Numbered from the stretch's first letter, positions 8,151 to 15,933 are shown. The stretch: DNA of 64,000 nucleotides from Variovorax paradoxus B4 (GCF_000463015.1 NC_022247.1:2914001-2978000); one strand, 5' to 3'. Translations and numbers: made by a program. The notes: generated from the sequence alone by a model not told the origin.

Positions 8151-9360
8151 CGTCGAAAGCAATCTGCTGATCGTCGATGACCTGCCCGCAAACCTTCTTG
8201 CGCTGGAGGCTCTGATTCGCGGCCCGGGGCGCGCGGTGTACCGCGCGACCTCGGCCGAGGAGGCGCTGGCGCTGCTGCTCGACCACGAGTTCGCGCTGGC
8301 CATTCTCGATGTGCAGATGCCCGGCATGAACGGCTTCGAGCTGGCCGAGCTGATGCGCGGCACGGAGCGCACGCGGCACATCCCGATCATCTTCGTGACG
8401 GCGGCGGGCCGCGATTCGAACTACGCCTTCCAGGGCTACGAAAGCGGCGCGGTCGACTTCCTGTACAAGCCGCTCGATCCGCATGCCGTCACGAGCAAGG
8501 TCAACGTGTTCGTCGACCTGCATTGCCACCGCAAGGCGCTGCGGCACGAAATGGACGCGCTCGCGGTTGCCAACCGCAAGCAGGAAGAACTGGTGCAGCA
8601 GCTGCGCCACACCCAGCGCGAACTCGAACGCGCGGTGCGCATGCGCGACGATTTCATGTCGATGGTTTCGCACGAGCTGCGCACGCCGCTCAACACCCTG
8701 TATCTCGAAACGCAGCTGCGCCAGGTCCATGTGTCCAAGGGCAATCTGGAGTCCTTTGCGGCAGATCGCCTGCCCGCCATGATCGAGCGCGACCAGCGGC
8801 AGATCCGCAACATGGTGCGGCTGATCGACGACATGCTCGACGTCACGCGCATGCGAAGGGACGCGCTGTCGATCCAGCCCAAGCCGGTCGACCTTGCCGC
8901 GCTCGCACGGGCCGTGGTGGAAGGCCTCAAGCAGCAGGCCGAGGCCGCGGGCTCGGCCATTGCGCTGGAAGCGCCGCGCGAGCTACCCGGCGTGTGGGAC
9001 GAGTTCCGCATCGAACAGGTGCTGACCAACCTGCTGACCAACGCGCTGCGCTACGGCGGCGGCAAGCCCGTGGAGATGGTGCTGCGCGAGCTCGGCGGCA
9101 CCGCGCACATCACCGTACGCGACCAGGGCATCGGCATTGCGCCCGAAGACCAGGAGCGCATCTTCGAGCAGTTCGAACGCACCGACGACAGCCGCAAGCA
9201 TGCGCCCGGGCTGGGCCTCGGGCTCTACATCACGCGCAAGATCGTGTGCCTGCATGACGGGCGCATCGAGGTGGAAAGCAGGCCCGGCGAAGGCTCGCTG
9301 TTCCATGTCGAACTGCCGCTGCAGGCCGCCGCGAAGACTGCGACGCAAGTGCGGACGTAG
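8140..9360 (+). CDS. Cytoplasmic receiver-histidine kinase (REC-HisKA-HATPase)
   Basis: This soluble 406-residue protein has an N-terminal receiver (LLIVDDLPAN; phosphoacceptor Asp57 in AILDVQMPGMNG). A short coiled linker leads to HisKA with MVSHELRTPLN (His178) and a HATPase with NLLTNALRYGG, DQGIGIAPED and GLGLGLYIT. No membrane segments are present. Its receiver could take phosphate from the upstream hybrid kinase and so control its own kinase activity. ATG 8140 is supported by the family-typical start a few residues before the receiver and by the 11-base overlap with cheB. Confidence 0.92.
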   Translation: MPIDVESNLLIVDDLPANLLALEALIRGPGRAVYRATSAEEALALLLDHEFALAILDVQMPGMNGFELAELMRGTERTRHIPIIFVTAAGRDSNYAFQGYESGAVDFLYKPLDPHAVTSKVNVFVDLHCHRKALRHEMDALAVANRKQEELVQQLRHTQRELERAVRMRDDFMSMVSHELRTPLNTLYLETQLRQVHVSKGNLESFAADRLPAMIERDQRQIRNMVRLIDDMLDVTRMRRDALSIQPKPVDLAALARAVVEGLKQQAEAAGSAIALEAPRELPGVWDEFRIEQVLTNLLTNALRYGGGKPVEMVLRELGGTAHITVRDQGIGIAPEDQERIFEQFERTDDSRKHAPGLGLGLYITRKIVCLHDGRIEVESRPGEGSLFHVELPLQAAAKTATQVRT

Positions 9361-9434
9361 GTGCCCTCCTACTGCACGGAAGGCGATTGGCCGGGATACT
9401 GGGTGGATACACCTTGCTTGAAAGCCTCCCCCCA

Positions 9435-9794
9435 GTGAATGTGCTGATCGTCGATGACAACGAAGCCGCGGCAGACCTGCTGCAGGAACTCCTGACGCTG
9501 CAGGACCACACCGCCCGCTGCACCTATACGGCGCAACAGGCGATGGATGCCGCTGCCGAGGAGCGCTTCGATGCGGCGCTCATCGACCTCACGCTGCCCG
9601 ACTTTCCCGGTGCCGAGGTGGCACGGCGGCTGCGTTCAGCCGCGGCAGACCGCGGCCCGCGGCTGCTCGTGGCCATTTCGGGGTTTTCGGAGGAAGAGGC
9701 GGCCGGCGCCGCAACGCGGAACCTGTTCGACCACCATCTTCAGAAGCCCATCGACATGGGCGAACTGTCCGCCATCCTGTCCGCGCCACGCTGA
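9435..9794 (+). CDS. Single-domain response regulator (receiver only)
   Basis: This receiver of about 119 residues has NVLIVDDNEAAADL at the start, phosphoacceptor Asp51 in AALIDLTLPDFPG, the Ser in VAISGF, and the Lys in HHLQKPIDMGEL. It has no output domain, so it probably acts as a phosphate shuttle or phosphate sink, or through protein-protein contact, closing the preceding kinase/CheR/CheB cluster. GTG 9435 is chosen because receivers of this type begin 2-3 residues before the first beta strand. An in-frame TTG at 9387 would add 16 residues of no recognisable character. The gap to the preceding kinase is about 74 bases. Confidence 0.85.
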   Translation: MNVLIVDDNEAAADLLQELLTLQDHTARCTYTAQQAMDAAAEERFDAALIDLTLPDFPGAEVARRLRSAAADRGPRLLVAISGFSEEEAAGAATRNLFDHHLQKPIDMGELSAILSAPR

Positions 9795-9808
9795 GCGCAT
9801 TCGGCCGG

Positions 9809-10168
9809 TCAGTCCCGGTCTTCGTATTCCCGGTCGTTCTCCCATTCGTCGCCGTTCGGCGGGCGGTAGGGGTAGCCCGGCCCGTAGTAGATCCGCCCGG
9901 GCGGCGGCGCATAGACGGGCGCCGGGCGGTAATACACGGGCGGCGGCGGCCGGTAGTACACCGGCGGCGCCGGGGCGTAGTAGATCGGCTGCGGATAGTA
10001 GGCGGGCGGTGGCGGCGCGTAGTACGGCGCCGGGTAGCCGCCCGCGCCGATCTGCACCGACCAGCTTCCGCGCGCGCTGGCCGCACCCGCGGCGAGCAGC
10101 GCACTGGCCGCGATCGCGCCGAACGCCATCCATTTGAAAACAGAAGAACGATTGTTTTTGAATTTCAC
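9809..10168 (-). CDS. Exported Pro/Tyr-rich repeat protein of unknown function
   Basis: This 119-residue protein has a signal peptide (basic start, then AFGAIAASALLAAGAASA, cleavage expected after ASA). The mature part is dominated by Tyr-Pro repeats such as PPVYYRPPPPVYYRPAP and PPPAYYPQPIYYAP, and it ends in an acidic tail (EWENDREYEDRD). I know of no enzymatic activity for such sequences; similar low-complexity exported proteins are thought to be envelope-associated. GTG 10168 is chosen because GGGAG lies 5 bases upstream and the signal peptide then has normal length. An ATG at 10180 has no ribosome-binding site and sits right behind a hairpin. Confidence 0.75.
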   Translation of the reverse strand: MKFKNNRSSVFKWMAFGAIAASALLAAGAASARGSWSVQIGAGGYPAPYYAPPPPAYYPQPIYYAPAPPVYYRPPPPVYYRPAPVYAPPPGRIYYGPGYPYRPPNGDEWENDREYEDRD

Positions 10169-10183
10169 TGTGGCTCCCATGCG

Positions 10184-10206
10184 GGGGTGCTGACGACCAG
10201 CACCCC
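10184..10206 (-). other. Perfect 9-bp hairpin upstream of the Pro/Tyr-rich protein gene
   Basis: GGGGTGCTG (10184-10192) and CAGCACCCC (10198-10206) pair perfectly around a 5-base loop. The hairpin lies about 7 bases upstream of the GGGAG ribosome-binding site of the Pro/Tyr-rich protein. There is no T-run on either side, so it is not an ordinary terminator. It could stabilise the mRNA 5' end. Confidence 0.5.
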
Positions 10207-10298
10207 ATGGCGGTTTCAACGCTCGAGGCACTCTGCGAGTGCACCTGCAATCCCGGCAGATCGTTGCCAAACGTCACTGCACCGGGCGCGCGCGGCAC

Positions 10299-11246
10299 TC
10301 AGTTCGTGATCTCGCGGCGCGAAAGCTGCACTTCGGCGCCGGCTGTGTTGAAGGCGATGGTCGGCGCGGTGAAATCGCTCAGCGGCGCGCCAAGACCGAT
10401 CTCGCCGCGTCCGTGCAGCACGCATTCCTCGCGCCGCAGCGCGACTTCATGGCTCGGCCCGCCATTGCCGTGAAACCGGACCCAGGTGCCATAGGTGCTC
10501 AGGTCGGTCAGCACGCAGCTGCCATGCCGCAGCTCGATGCGCGCATGCAGCCTCGAGACGCGCGGATCGTTCACCACGAACTGCGCGTCGTGCACCCGCC
10601 CGAGGTGGATCGGCAGCTCTTCGATGCGGAACACGGAGCGCACGTCGAGCCATGCCAGCTCGATCTGGCCCAGCGACGAATCGGGCAGCCGCAGCGGCGT
10701 CAGCGCAGCCGGCAGCGTGAGGAACGAAGTCATTTCGTCCTGCCAGTCGATGCGGTGCACGGCCGACATCTCGCTGCGCCCTCGAATGGTGATCAGGCCC
10801 AGGTCGCGATGCCGTACACCGATCTCGCTCAATTGTGCAATGGCCGCATCGGTGGCCCAGATCTGCCCGGGCCCCGCCAGATCGCTCAGGCGCGACGCCA
10901 GGTTGACGGCATCGCCGAAGCAATCGCCCTCGACCTCGACCACCTCGCCGCTTGCAACGCCGATCTGCAGCGCCATGCGCAGCGGCACCGGCCAGGTCAT
11001 GAGGCGCTTCTGGTGGTAGCGCTGCAGTTCGATCACCGCCGGCATCGCAGTGGCGGCGTTCGAAAAAATCGCGAACACGCCATCGCCGAGCGACTTCACC
11101 ACCCTGCCGCCGTGGGCCTGGCAGACGCTGCCGATCCATTGGGTGAGCCGTGTCACCGTGTCGGTGGCACGCGCATTTCCCATGGCTTCGAAAACCCTGG
11201 AGCTTCCGGTCAGGTCTGCAAAAACGACTGTGGAATTGACGTCCAT
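10299..11246 (-). CDS. Class III adenylate/guanylate cyclase domain fused to a C-terminal FHA domain
   Basis: This is a 315-residue soluble protein. Residues 1-170 form a class III nucleotidyl cyclase with metal-binding aspartates in VVFADLTGSS and KSLGDGVFAIF, and the DAVNLASRL motif carrying the transition-state Asn and Arg. The FHA domain (about 215-300) has the phosphothreonine-binding pattern LGR, SRLHARI and LTDLSTYGTWV. It may therefore make cAMP or cGMP in response to, or at the site of, a Thr-phosphorylated partner. No Ser/Thr kinase gene is in the window. It lies downstream of, and divergent from, the small conserved gene at 11423. Catalytic residues look intact, but nucleotide specificity cannot be read safely. 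Confidence 0.88.
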   Translation of the reverse strand: MDVNSTVVFADLTGSSRVFEAMGNARATDTVTRLTQWIGSVCQAHGGRVVKSLGDGVFAIFSNAATAMPAVIELQRYHQKRLMTWPVPLRMALQIGVASGEVVEVEGDCFGDAVNLASRLSDLAGPGQIWATDAAIAQLSEIGVRHRDLGLITIRGRSEMSAVHRIDWQDEMTSFLTLPAALTPLRLPDSSLGQIELAWLDVRSVFRIEELPIHLGRVHDAQFVVNDPRVSRLHARIELRHGSCVLTDLSTYGTWVRFHGNGGPSHEVALRREECVLHGRGEIGLGAPLSDFTAPTIAFNTAGAEVQLSRREITN

Positions 11247-11321
11247 GCTGTGACAGCAGTTTGTTTGTATTACTTAGGTACTCAAATCTCTACAATAGCT
11301 TTAAGTGCAACGTAAAGTGTG

Positions 11322-11335
11322 TTGTTTACAAACAA
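11322..11335. promoter_or_regulatory. Short inverted repeat in the AT-rich divergent promoter region
   Basis: The 176-base gap between the cyclase gene and the small gene at 11423 is much more AT-rich than its surroundings. It contains TTGTTT-AC-AAACAA, a perfect 6-bp inverted repeat. A TACAAT hexamer (11292-11297) could be a -10 element for the rightward gene. This may be an operator, but no regulator can be named. Confidence 0.35.
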
Positions 11336-11422
11336 GAAACAGTGTTCCAGAACTTGTGAATCGCCCGCATGAGGCTTAAGGTAGCAACCGTCCTGGCTTC
11401 CGGCAATACGCTTTTAGTCCAC

Positions 11423-11755
11423 ATGCTGCCCTTTCGTAGCTTTTTCCGCTTCCTCGGAATTCCCGGTACGGGGTCTCCCCGGGTGGGAGAGAACCAGCTG
11501 GGACGCATCCGGGCTGCCATGCTGTCGGTGCTGCAGGTTCATGGCGGACACTCGGTTCAGCGCGTTGCCCAGCGCGTGCGGTTTGCAACCGACGTGGAGT
11601 CGCTCTGGTACCTGCGGCAGGACGTGATGGTTGCCCTGAGCGCCATCGACGGCGAAGCCGCTGCCCGCCGCCAGATGAAAGCCATCAACAGCATGTTCAA
11701 GGGCGGCCTGCCCGGCTCGATGGGCCCGCGCGCCCACCAGCGCTTCACCCACTGA
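11423..11755 (+). CDS. Small conserved-looking protein of unknown function
   Basis: About 110 residues from ATG 11423, or 128 if the upstream ATG at 11369 is used. It has no signal peptide or membrane helix. The central part (LGRIRAAMLSVLQVHGGHSVQRVAQRVRFATDVESLWYLRQDV, quoted only as a region at about residues 25-65) is basic and helical, and the C-terminus is Gly/Pro-rich. I do not recognise a family. Codon use matches the neighbours, and the reading frame has a plausible AT-rich promoter region upstream, so it is probably a real gene. Confidence 0.6.
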   Translation: MLPFRSFFRFLGIPGTGSPRVGENQLGRIRAAMLSVLQVHGGHSVQRVAQRVRFATDVESLWYLRQDVMVALSAIDGEAAARRQMKAINSMFKGGLPGSMGPRAHQRFTH

Positions 11756-11782
11756 GTGCACTGATACCGCGGCGCCCTGCGT

Positions 11783-12736
11783 TCAATGCGCATGGCCGTG
11801 GTCATGCGCATGGTGGCCATGCCGATGGCCCCACACCATGAAGACGTCGCGTCCCTCGGCCGCCAGCTCGACCTTCGCGCCGACGGGCAGCAGCACCTTG
11901 GTCGGCACATGCCCGAAAGGCAGGCCGGCAAGCACCGGCACCTTGAGCGTGGCGCGCAGCCGGTCGACCACCGTATCGAACCCGAAACCGCGGTCGTAGC
12001 CCGGCACCTTGCGCATGCCGGTGAACTGGCCGAAGACGATGGCACGCTGCCTGGCCAGCACGCCGGCCATGCGCAACTGCTCGAGCATGCGCTCGATGCG
12101 GTACGGATGCTCGTTGGTGTCCTCGATGAAAAGCACGCCCTTTTCCACCGCCGGGAAATACGGGGTTCCCAGCAGGCTCGTGAGCACGCAAAGATTGCCG
12201 CCCCACAGGGTTGCGTCGTGCACGGGCTTTACTTTCAGGCCGGCATCGCGCACCGGCATGCGCCAGCCGGTGCCTTCGCCCTGCCCGCTCACCAGGTCGT
12301 CGAAGCAGGCTTCCATGATGTCGTCCGCACCGCCCTCGGCACCGAAGTCTTCGCCGACCGCGGGGCCCGCCCAGGTCACGGCGCCGGTCTTGGCGAGCAG
12401 TGCGCACTGCAGCGCGGTGAAGTCGCTGAGGCCGACGAATTCGGTGCCGCGCTGGATCGCCTTGGCCACGGCCTTGTACGGGATGGCGTCGAGGATGCGC
12501 GTGAGCCCGTAGCCACCGCGTGCGATCAGTGCAATGTGGGCGCCGCTGGCGGCTGCGCGGGTGATTGCAGCGAGCCGCGTCGCGTCGTCGCCCGCAAAGC
12601 GCTGGTACACGGCGAGCGCCGTTTCGTCGACTTCGACCTCGTAGCCCAGGGCCTTGAGTCTTGCCACGCCGCGCCGGAAGGCGGCCTTGTCGCGAATCGC
12701 GCTGGAAGGGGAATAGATGTAGATGTGTTTGGTCAC
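11783..12736 (-). CDS. ldcA: LD-carboxypeptidase (peptidase family S66), peptidoglycan tetrapeptide recycling
   Basis: This 317-residue enzyme should remove the terminal D-alanine from cytoplasmic murein tetrapeptides. The family marks are ARGGYGLTRIL, the nucleophile Ser in VGLSDFTAL, the glutamate region VLFIEDTNEHPYR, and the catalytic His in LPFGHVPTKV. GTG 12736 overlaps the stop of the upstream tadA-type gene (GTGA), so translation is probably coupled. The last 14 residues are unusually rich in histidine (HRHGHHAHDHGHAH), which is not part of the catalytic fold and might bind metal. The catalytic assignment is firm from motifs; the role of the tail is unknown. Confidence 0.9.
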   Translation of the reverse strand: MTKHIYIYSPSSAIRDKAAFRRGVARLKALGYEVEVDETALAVYQRFAGDDATRLAAITRAAASGAHIALIARGGYGLTRILDAIPYKAVAKAIQRGTEFVGLSDFTALQCALLAKTGAVTWAGPAVGEDFGAEGGADDIMEACFDDLVSGQGEGTGWRMPVRDAGLKVKPVHDATLWGGNLCVLTSLLGTPYFPAVEKGVLFIEDTNEHPYRIERMLEQLRMAGVLARQRAIVFGQFTGMRKVPGYDRGFGFDTVVDRLRATLKVPVLAGLPFGHVPTKVLLPVGAKVELAAEGRDVFMVWGHRHGHHAHDHGHAH

Positions 12737-13842
12737 GGCGTCGAGTATCCCATTGCGTTGCGCACCTCCCGGGCGAGCAGCGCAGCCTGCTGAACGCTCG
12801 GGCCGGAGGACGACGCCATGGGCCCGAGCGCGCGCAGGGCGGCCTGGTAGCCGCGGTCGGGGAACGGCGCGCGCCATGCATCGTCCACCGGCTCGCCGCC
12901 TTCGGGCGCGAGCAGCACGGCTGCAAACAGGCCGCCCCTTCCGGCCTGCAGCCGCGTGGCGAGCCCGGTGGCCGCGGCGCTGTGCACCAGCACCATCGGC
13001 GCCGGCTGCATGCGGTCGAGCCATTCGTTCAGGACCTGGCAGTGCCATTCGAGCCGGTGCGCCGCTTCGCGCTTGGGCTTGTCGCTCTTGCCGAAACCGA
13101 TCAGGTCGGGCACCAGCGTGCGCAGCCCGGGCGCACCGACGAGATGGCGGAAAAAGTAGCCCCATTCGCCGGGACCATGAAGGCAAAGGCAAGCGGCGGC
13201 GGAGCCGTCCTGCGGACCCTCGTCGAGGTAGTGCATGCGCCAGCCTTGCAGGCTGGGCAGGTCCTGGACGTAGCGCGGTTCAAAGGCGTAGTCGGCGAGC
13301 GCGTCGAAGCGCTCCACCGGCGTGCGCAGCGCATCGTCGCGCAAGGGCTCGGCCTGTTCGCGCGCCGCGTCACGGCGCTGCTGGAAGAAAGCTTGCAGCA
13401 CCGCGCTGCACTCCGCGGCCAGCACGCCACCTTGCACCTGCGTGCGGTGGTTCAGCCGGGGTTCGGCAAAGAGATCGAGCACCGAGCCGGCCGCGCCGGT
13501 CTTGGGGTCGGCCGCACCGTACACCACGCGCGCGAGCCGCGCATGCAGCATGGCGCCCGCGCACATCGCGCAGGGCTCGAGCGTGACGAACAGCTCGCAG
13601 CCGTCGAGCCGGTAGTTGCCGAGCGCGGCGGCGCCGGCGCGCAGCGCGTTGATCTCGGCATGGGCACTCGGGTCGTGCTGCGCGACCGGCGTGTTGCGCC
13701 CGGTGGCAACGAACTGCCCGTTCCTGACCAGCACCGCGCCGACCGGCACCTCGCCTGCCTCGGCCGCCAGGCGCGCCTCGGCCAGCGCGAGCGCCATCCA
13801 GTGCGCATCGTCCATGGGCTTGGAAGCGGGCTCAGTTGTCAT
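12733..13842 (-). CDS. tadA: tRNA adenosine-34 deaminase (TadA) fused to an alpha/beta-hydrolase-fold domain
   Basis: This is a 369-residue two-domain protein. The N-terminal 160 residues are a TadA deaminase that converts A34 to inosine in tRNA-Arg: PSAHAEINAL supplies the zinc His and catalytic Glu, and EPCAMCAGAM supplies the two zinc cysteines. The C-terminal 200 residues resemble a haloalkane-dehalogenase-like alpha/beta hydrolase (LHGPGEWGYFF, LVPDLIGFGKSDKP). The nucleophile elbow, however, reads VLVHSAAATG rather than Gly-x-Ser/Asp-x-Gly, so activity is uncertain. Ordinary TadA has about 150-170 residues. ATG 13842 overlaps the small upstream gene by 11 bases. The second domain may bind tRNA, or be a remnant. 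Confidence 0.9.
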   Translation of the reverse strand: MTTEPASKPMDDAHWMALALAEARLAAEAGEVPVGAVLVRNGQFVATGRNTPVAQHDPSAHAEINALRAGAAALGNYRLDGCELFVTLEPCAMCAGAMLHARLARVVYGAADPKTGAAGSVLDLFAEPRLNHRTQVQGGVLAAECSAVLQAFFQQRRDAAREQAEPLRDDALRTPVERFDALADYAFEPRYVQDLPSLQGWRMHYLDEGPQDGSAAACLCLHGPGEWGYFFRHLVGAPGLRTLVPDLIGFGKSDKPKREAAHRLEWHCQVLNEWLDRMQPAPMVLVHSAAATGLATRLQAGRGGLFAAVLLAPEGGEPVDDAWRAPFPDRGYQAALRALGPMASSSGPSVQQAALLAREVRNAMGYSTP

Positions 13843-14035
13843 CCGGCATCTTGCGCGCCTGCGCTGCGGCGTCGAGCGCGTCCTTGACCTGCTTTTGCAC
13901 CTGCTGGACCTGCGTACGGGGATCGGCGGGCGCCTCGCCGGACGCGGGCGCGGCAACGCTGGTGAGCTGCTTCTTCGCGACAACCCCGGCGATCACAAGC
14001 GCCAGCAGCAGGCCGACCAGTCCGAACATGCGCAT
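13832..14035 (-). CDS. Small single-pass membrane protein
   Basis: This 67-residue protein has an N-terminal membrane helix (FGLVGLLLALVIAGVVA, residues 4-20) followed by a basic KK and a hydrophilic tail. The tail has a predicted amphipathic helix (VQQVQKQVKDALDAAAQA). It starts one base after the PaiB gene ends and overlaps tadA by 11 bases, so it belongs to the paiB-tadA-ldcA transcription unit. I recognise no family and no catalytic residues. Confidence 0.7.
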   Translation of the reverse strand: MRMFGLVGLLLALVIAGVVAKKQLTSVAAPASGEAPADPRTQVQQVQKQVKDALDAAAQARKMPDDN

Positions 14036-14036
14036 C

Positions 14037-14681
14037 TCAGCTTCCTTGCGCCACGGGTGCTTCGGCCGTCATGCCCAGGCGCTCCATCCACACGGCCAGC
14101 GCCTTCTCGTCGGGCGTGCCGGCGCTGTAGACGGCATGCATGGCGGCGTGCGATTCGCGCCGGTGCTGGTTCAGCTTGACCTTGCATTGCAGTGCGCTCA
14201 CGCGCAGCTCGAACCCGACGATGCCGGCCAGCATCTTGAGCTGGAACTCCTCGCCCAGGTCGCGCCATTGCTGTGCGTAGCCGGGCTCGTGCTCGCCGAT
14301 GAGCTTCTTGAGCAGCGCGTCCTTGGCTGCGGGCTCCTCGATCAGCCGGGCCTCCACGGTGCAGTGCACCACCAGGTAGTTCCAGGTTGGCACGCGTGCG
14401 AGGTCCGGATAGACCGAGGGCGACAGGTAGGCATGCGGGCCGAGAAAGGTGACGACGGCCTGCGGCCGCGCCTGCAGATGGCGCCAGTGCGGATTGGGCT
14501 TGGCGCAGTGGCCCAGCAGCACCAGCTGGCCGCCCTCCTGCTGCTCGGACACCAGCGGCAGGTGCGTGACGTAGGGCAGGCCCTCGTCGTCGTTCGAGAT
14601 CAGGCTGGCGAAGGGGTGTGCGCGCATGAGCTCCAGCGCGATGGCCGGGTCCTTGGCGTTGAATTGCGGCGGCATGTACAT
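14037..14681 (-). CDS. PaiB-family FMN-binding protein (putative negative regulator)
   Basis: This 214-residue protein matches the PaiB family, which has a split-barrel FMN-binding fold. Visible features are the start MYMPPQF, HPFASLISNDDEGLPYVTHLP, NPHWRHL, VVTFLGPHAYLSPS, and the C-terminal KLNQHR. In Bacillus PaiB affects sporulation and protease genes; in proteobacteria its role is poorly known and may be enzymatic. It is the first gene of a leftward unit with the small membrane protein, tadA and ldcA (gap 1 base, then overlaps). No DNA-binding helix-turn-helix is obvious. Confidence 0.88.
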   Translation of the reverse strand: MYMPPQFNAKDPAIALELMRAHPFASLISNDDEGLPYVTHLPLVSEQQEGGQLVLLGHCAKPNPHWRHLQARPQAVVTFLGPHAYLSPSVYPDLARVPTWNYLVVHCTVEARLIEEPAAKDALLKKLIGEHEPGYAQQWRDLGEEFQLKMLAGIVGFELRVSALQCKVKLNQHRRESHAAMHAVYSAGTPDEKALAVWMERLGMTAEAPVAQGS

Positions 14682-14731
14682 GGGGCAATTTCCTCGTGGT
14701 GAGGCTCCGATTGTCCCCGAGCCGCCTTACC

Positions 14732-15430
14732 CTATCTTGTGCGCGGCGCTTCCAGCAGCTTCACCATGGCCGTGTAGCCGCGGGCCCGGGCCAGCTGGAG
14801 CGGCGTGTTGCCCTGCCTGTCGGCCAGCGCAAGGTTGGCGCCGGCATCGATCAGCGCGGCCAGCGTGCGCTGGTGGCGCGGGCCGCCGTCGCCCAGCACG
14901 ATCGATTCGATCACCGCGGTCCAGTGCAGGTTGTTCATGTGGTCGAGGGGCGCGCCGGCCGCGATCAGCTGGCGCACCACTTCATCATGGCCCAGGTGCG
15001 CGGCGGCAATGAGCGCAGTGCCGTCGTAGCGGCTCGTCACCTGCCCGGCCTTCGCGCCGAGCGACAGCATCAGCGCGAGCGTCGCGGCATCGTCGGCCAC
15101 CGAGGCGATGGTGATGGCGTCGTAGCGGTCGTCATCGAGCAGGTCGAGGTTTGCGCCGGCCTTGGCAAGCAGCTTCACCGCCTCGCGCTGCCGTGCATGG
15201 GTGGCAACGTGCAAGGGCGTGCGGCCCCGCACATCGCGTGCGTCGAGATTGGCGCCCGAGGCGATCAAGCCCTTCAGCTTCGGCAGGTCGCCCTGCCAGG
15301 CCGCCCGGTGCAGCCCTTCATAGGCCAGCAGCTCGGCGGCCTGCGGCGGCACCTGGGCCGACACACCGGCCGATGCGCCCAACCCGAGCGCGATCGCCAG
15401 CAACCCGGACCAGATGCCGTGCTTCATCAT
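14732..15430 (-). CDS. Exported ankyrin-repeat protein
   Basis: This 232-residue protein has a signal peptide (SGLLAIALGLGASAGVSA, cleavage after VSA-Q expected). The rest is five to six ankyrin repeats with typical cores such as GRTPLHVATHARQREAVKLL and GNTPLQLARARGYTAMVKLL. Ankyrin repeats bind other proteins; here this would occur in the periplasm. The ATG at 15430 shares a base with the stop codon of the upstream GlcG/HbpS-family gene (TGATG), so the two are made together and may interact. In other bacteria, periplasmic ankyrin proteins accompany catalase or heme proteins; that comparison is only suggestive. Confidence 0.88.
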   Translation of the reverse strand: MMKHGIWSGLLAIALGLGASAGVSAQVPPQAAELLAYEGLHRAAWQGDLPKLKGLIASGANLDARDVRGRTPLHVATHARQREAVKLLAKAGANLDLLDDDRYDAITIASVADDAATLALMLSLGAKAGQVTSRYDGTALIAAAHLGHDEVVRQLIAAGAPLDHMNNLHWTAVIESIVLGDGGPRHQRTLAALIDAGANLALADRQGNTPLQLARARGYTAMVKLLEAPRTR

Positions 15431-15933
15431 CAGCCCAGCTGGCCCTTGACCTTCTCGATGGCGGCGTTGGCGCACTGGTCGTCCAGGTGGCCGCCCGGCG
15501 CACCGCCGACGCCCACGGCGCCGATCACTTCGTTGCCCGACTTCACAGGCACGCCGCCGCCCAGCAGCAGGAAGCCCGGCAGGTACACCAGGTTCGCGGC
15601 GCCGGGGTTCTTCTGCGCGCCTTCCATCATGGCCTGCGTCGCGCCCTTGGCCGATGCCGAGGTCCATGCCTTGCGCTCGCTCGAAGCCAGCGTGTGCGGG
15701 CCGGCGTTGTCGGCGCGCTGCACGGCGCGCACGGTGCCGGCGCGGTCGACCACGGTGGCGGCCACGCTGTAGCCGTTGGCGGCGCAGGCGGCCACGGCTT
15801 CGGCTGCGATCTGGTTGGCCAGCGCGAGCGAGATGTTCTTCTCGGTGCGCACCGCGGGTGCCGGCGTCTGGGCCTGGACGGCCGATGCGGCAAGCAGGAT
15901 GGCGAGAGCGCCGAAGCGAAGGTTGGAACGCAT
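15430..15933 (-). CDS. Exported GlcG/HbpS-family protein (putative heme-binding)
   Basis: This 167-residue protein has a signal peptide ending VQAQ and a single PF03928-type domain. The marks are NISLALANQIAAEAV, VVDRAGTVRAVQRADNAG, ERKAWTSASA, and the Gly-rich end GGGVPVKSGNEVIGAVGVGG. HbpS of Streptomyces binds heme and works with the sensor kinase SenS. GlcG proteins are of unknown function in glycolate and other catabolic loci. Here the gene lies just downstream of a two-component system and is translationally coupled to the ankyrin gene. Heme binding is not proven by the sequence. Confidence 0.86.
   Translation of the reverse strand: MRSNLRFGALAILLAASAVQAQTPAPAVRTEKNISLALANQIAAEAVAACAANGYSVAATVVDRAGTVRAVQRADNAGPHTLASSERKAWTSASAKGATQAMMEGAQKNPGAANLVYLPGFLLLGGGVPVKSGNEVIGAVGVGGAPGGHLDDQCANAAIEKVKGQLG

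Noticed and set aside
9880..10060. Short repeats that might be a CRISPR or tandem DNA array
   Set aside because: They are Pro-Tyr codon repeats inside a signal-peptide-bearing coding frame, without constant repeats or spacers.
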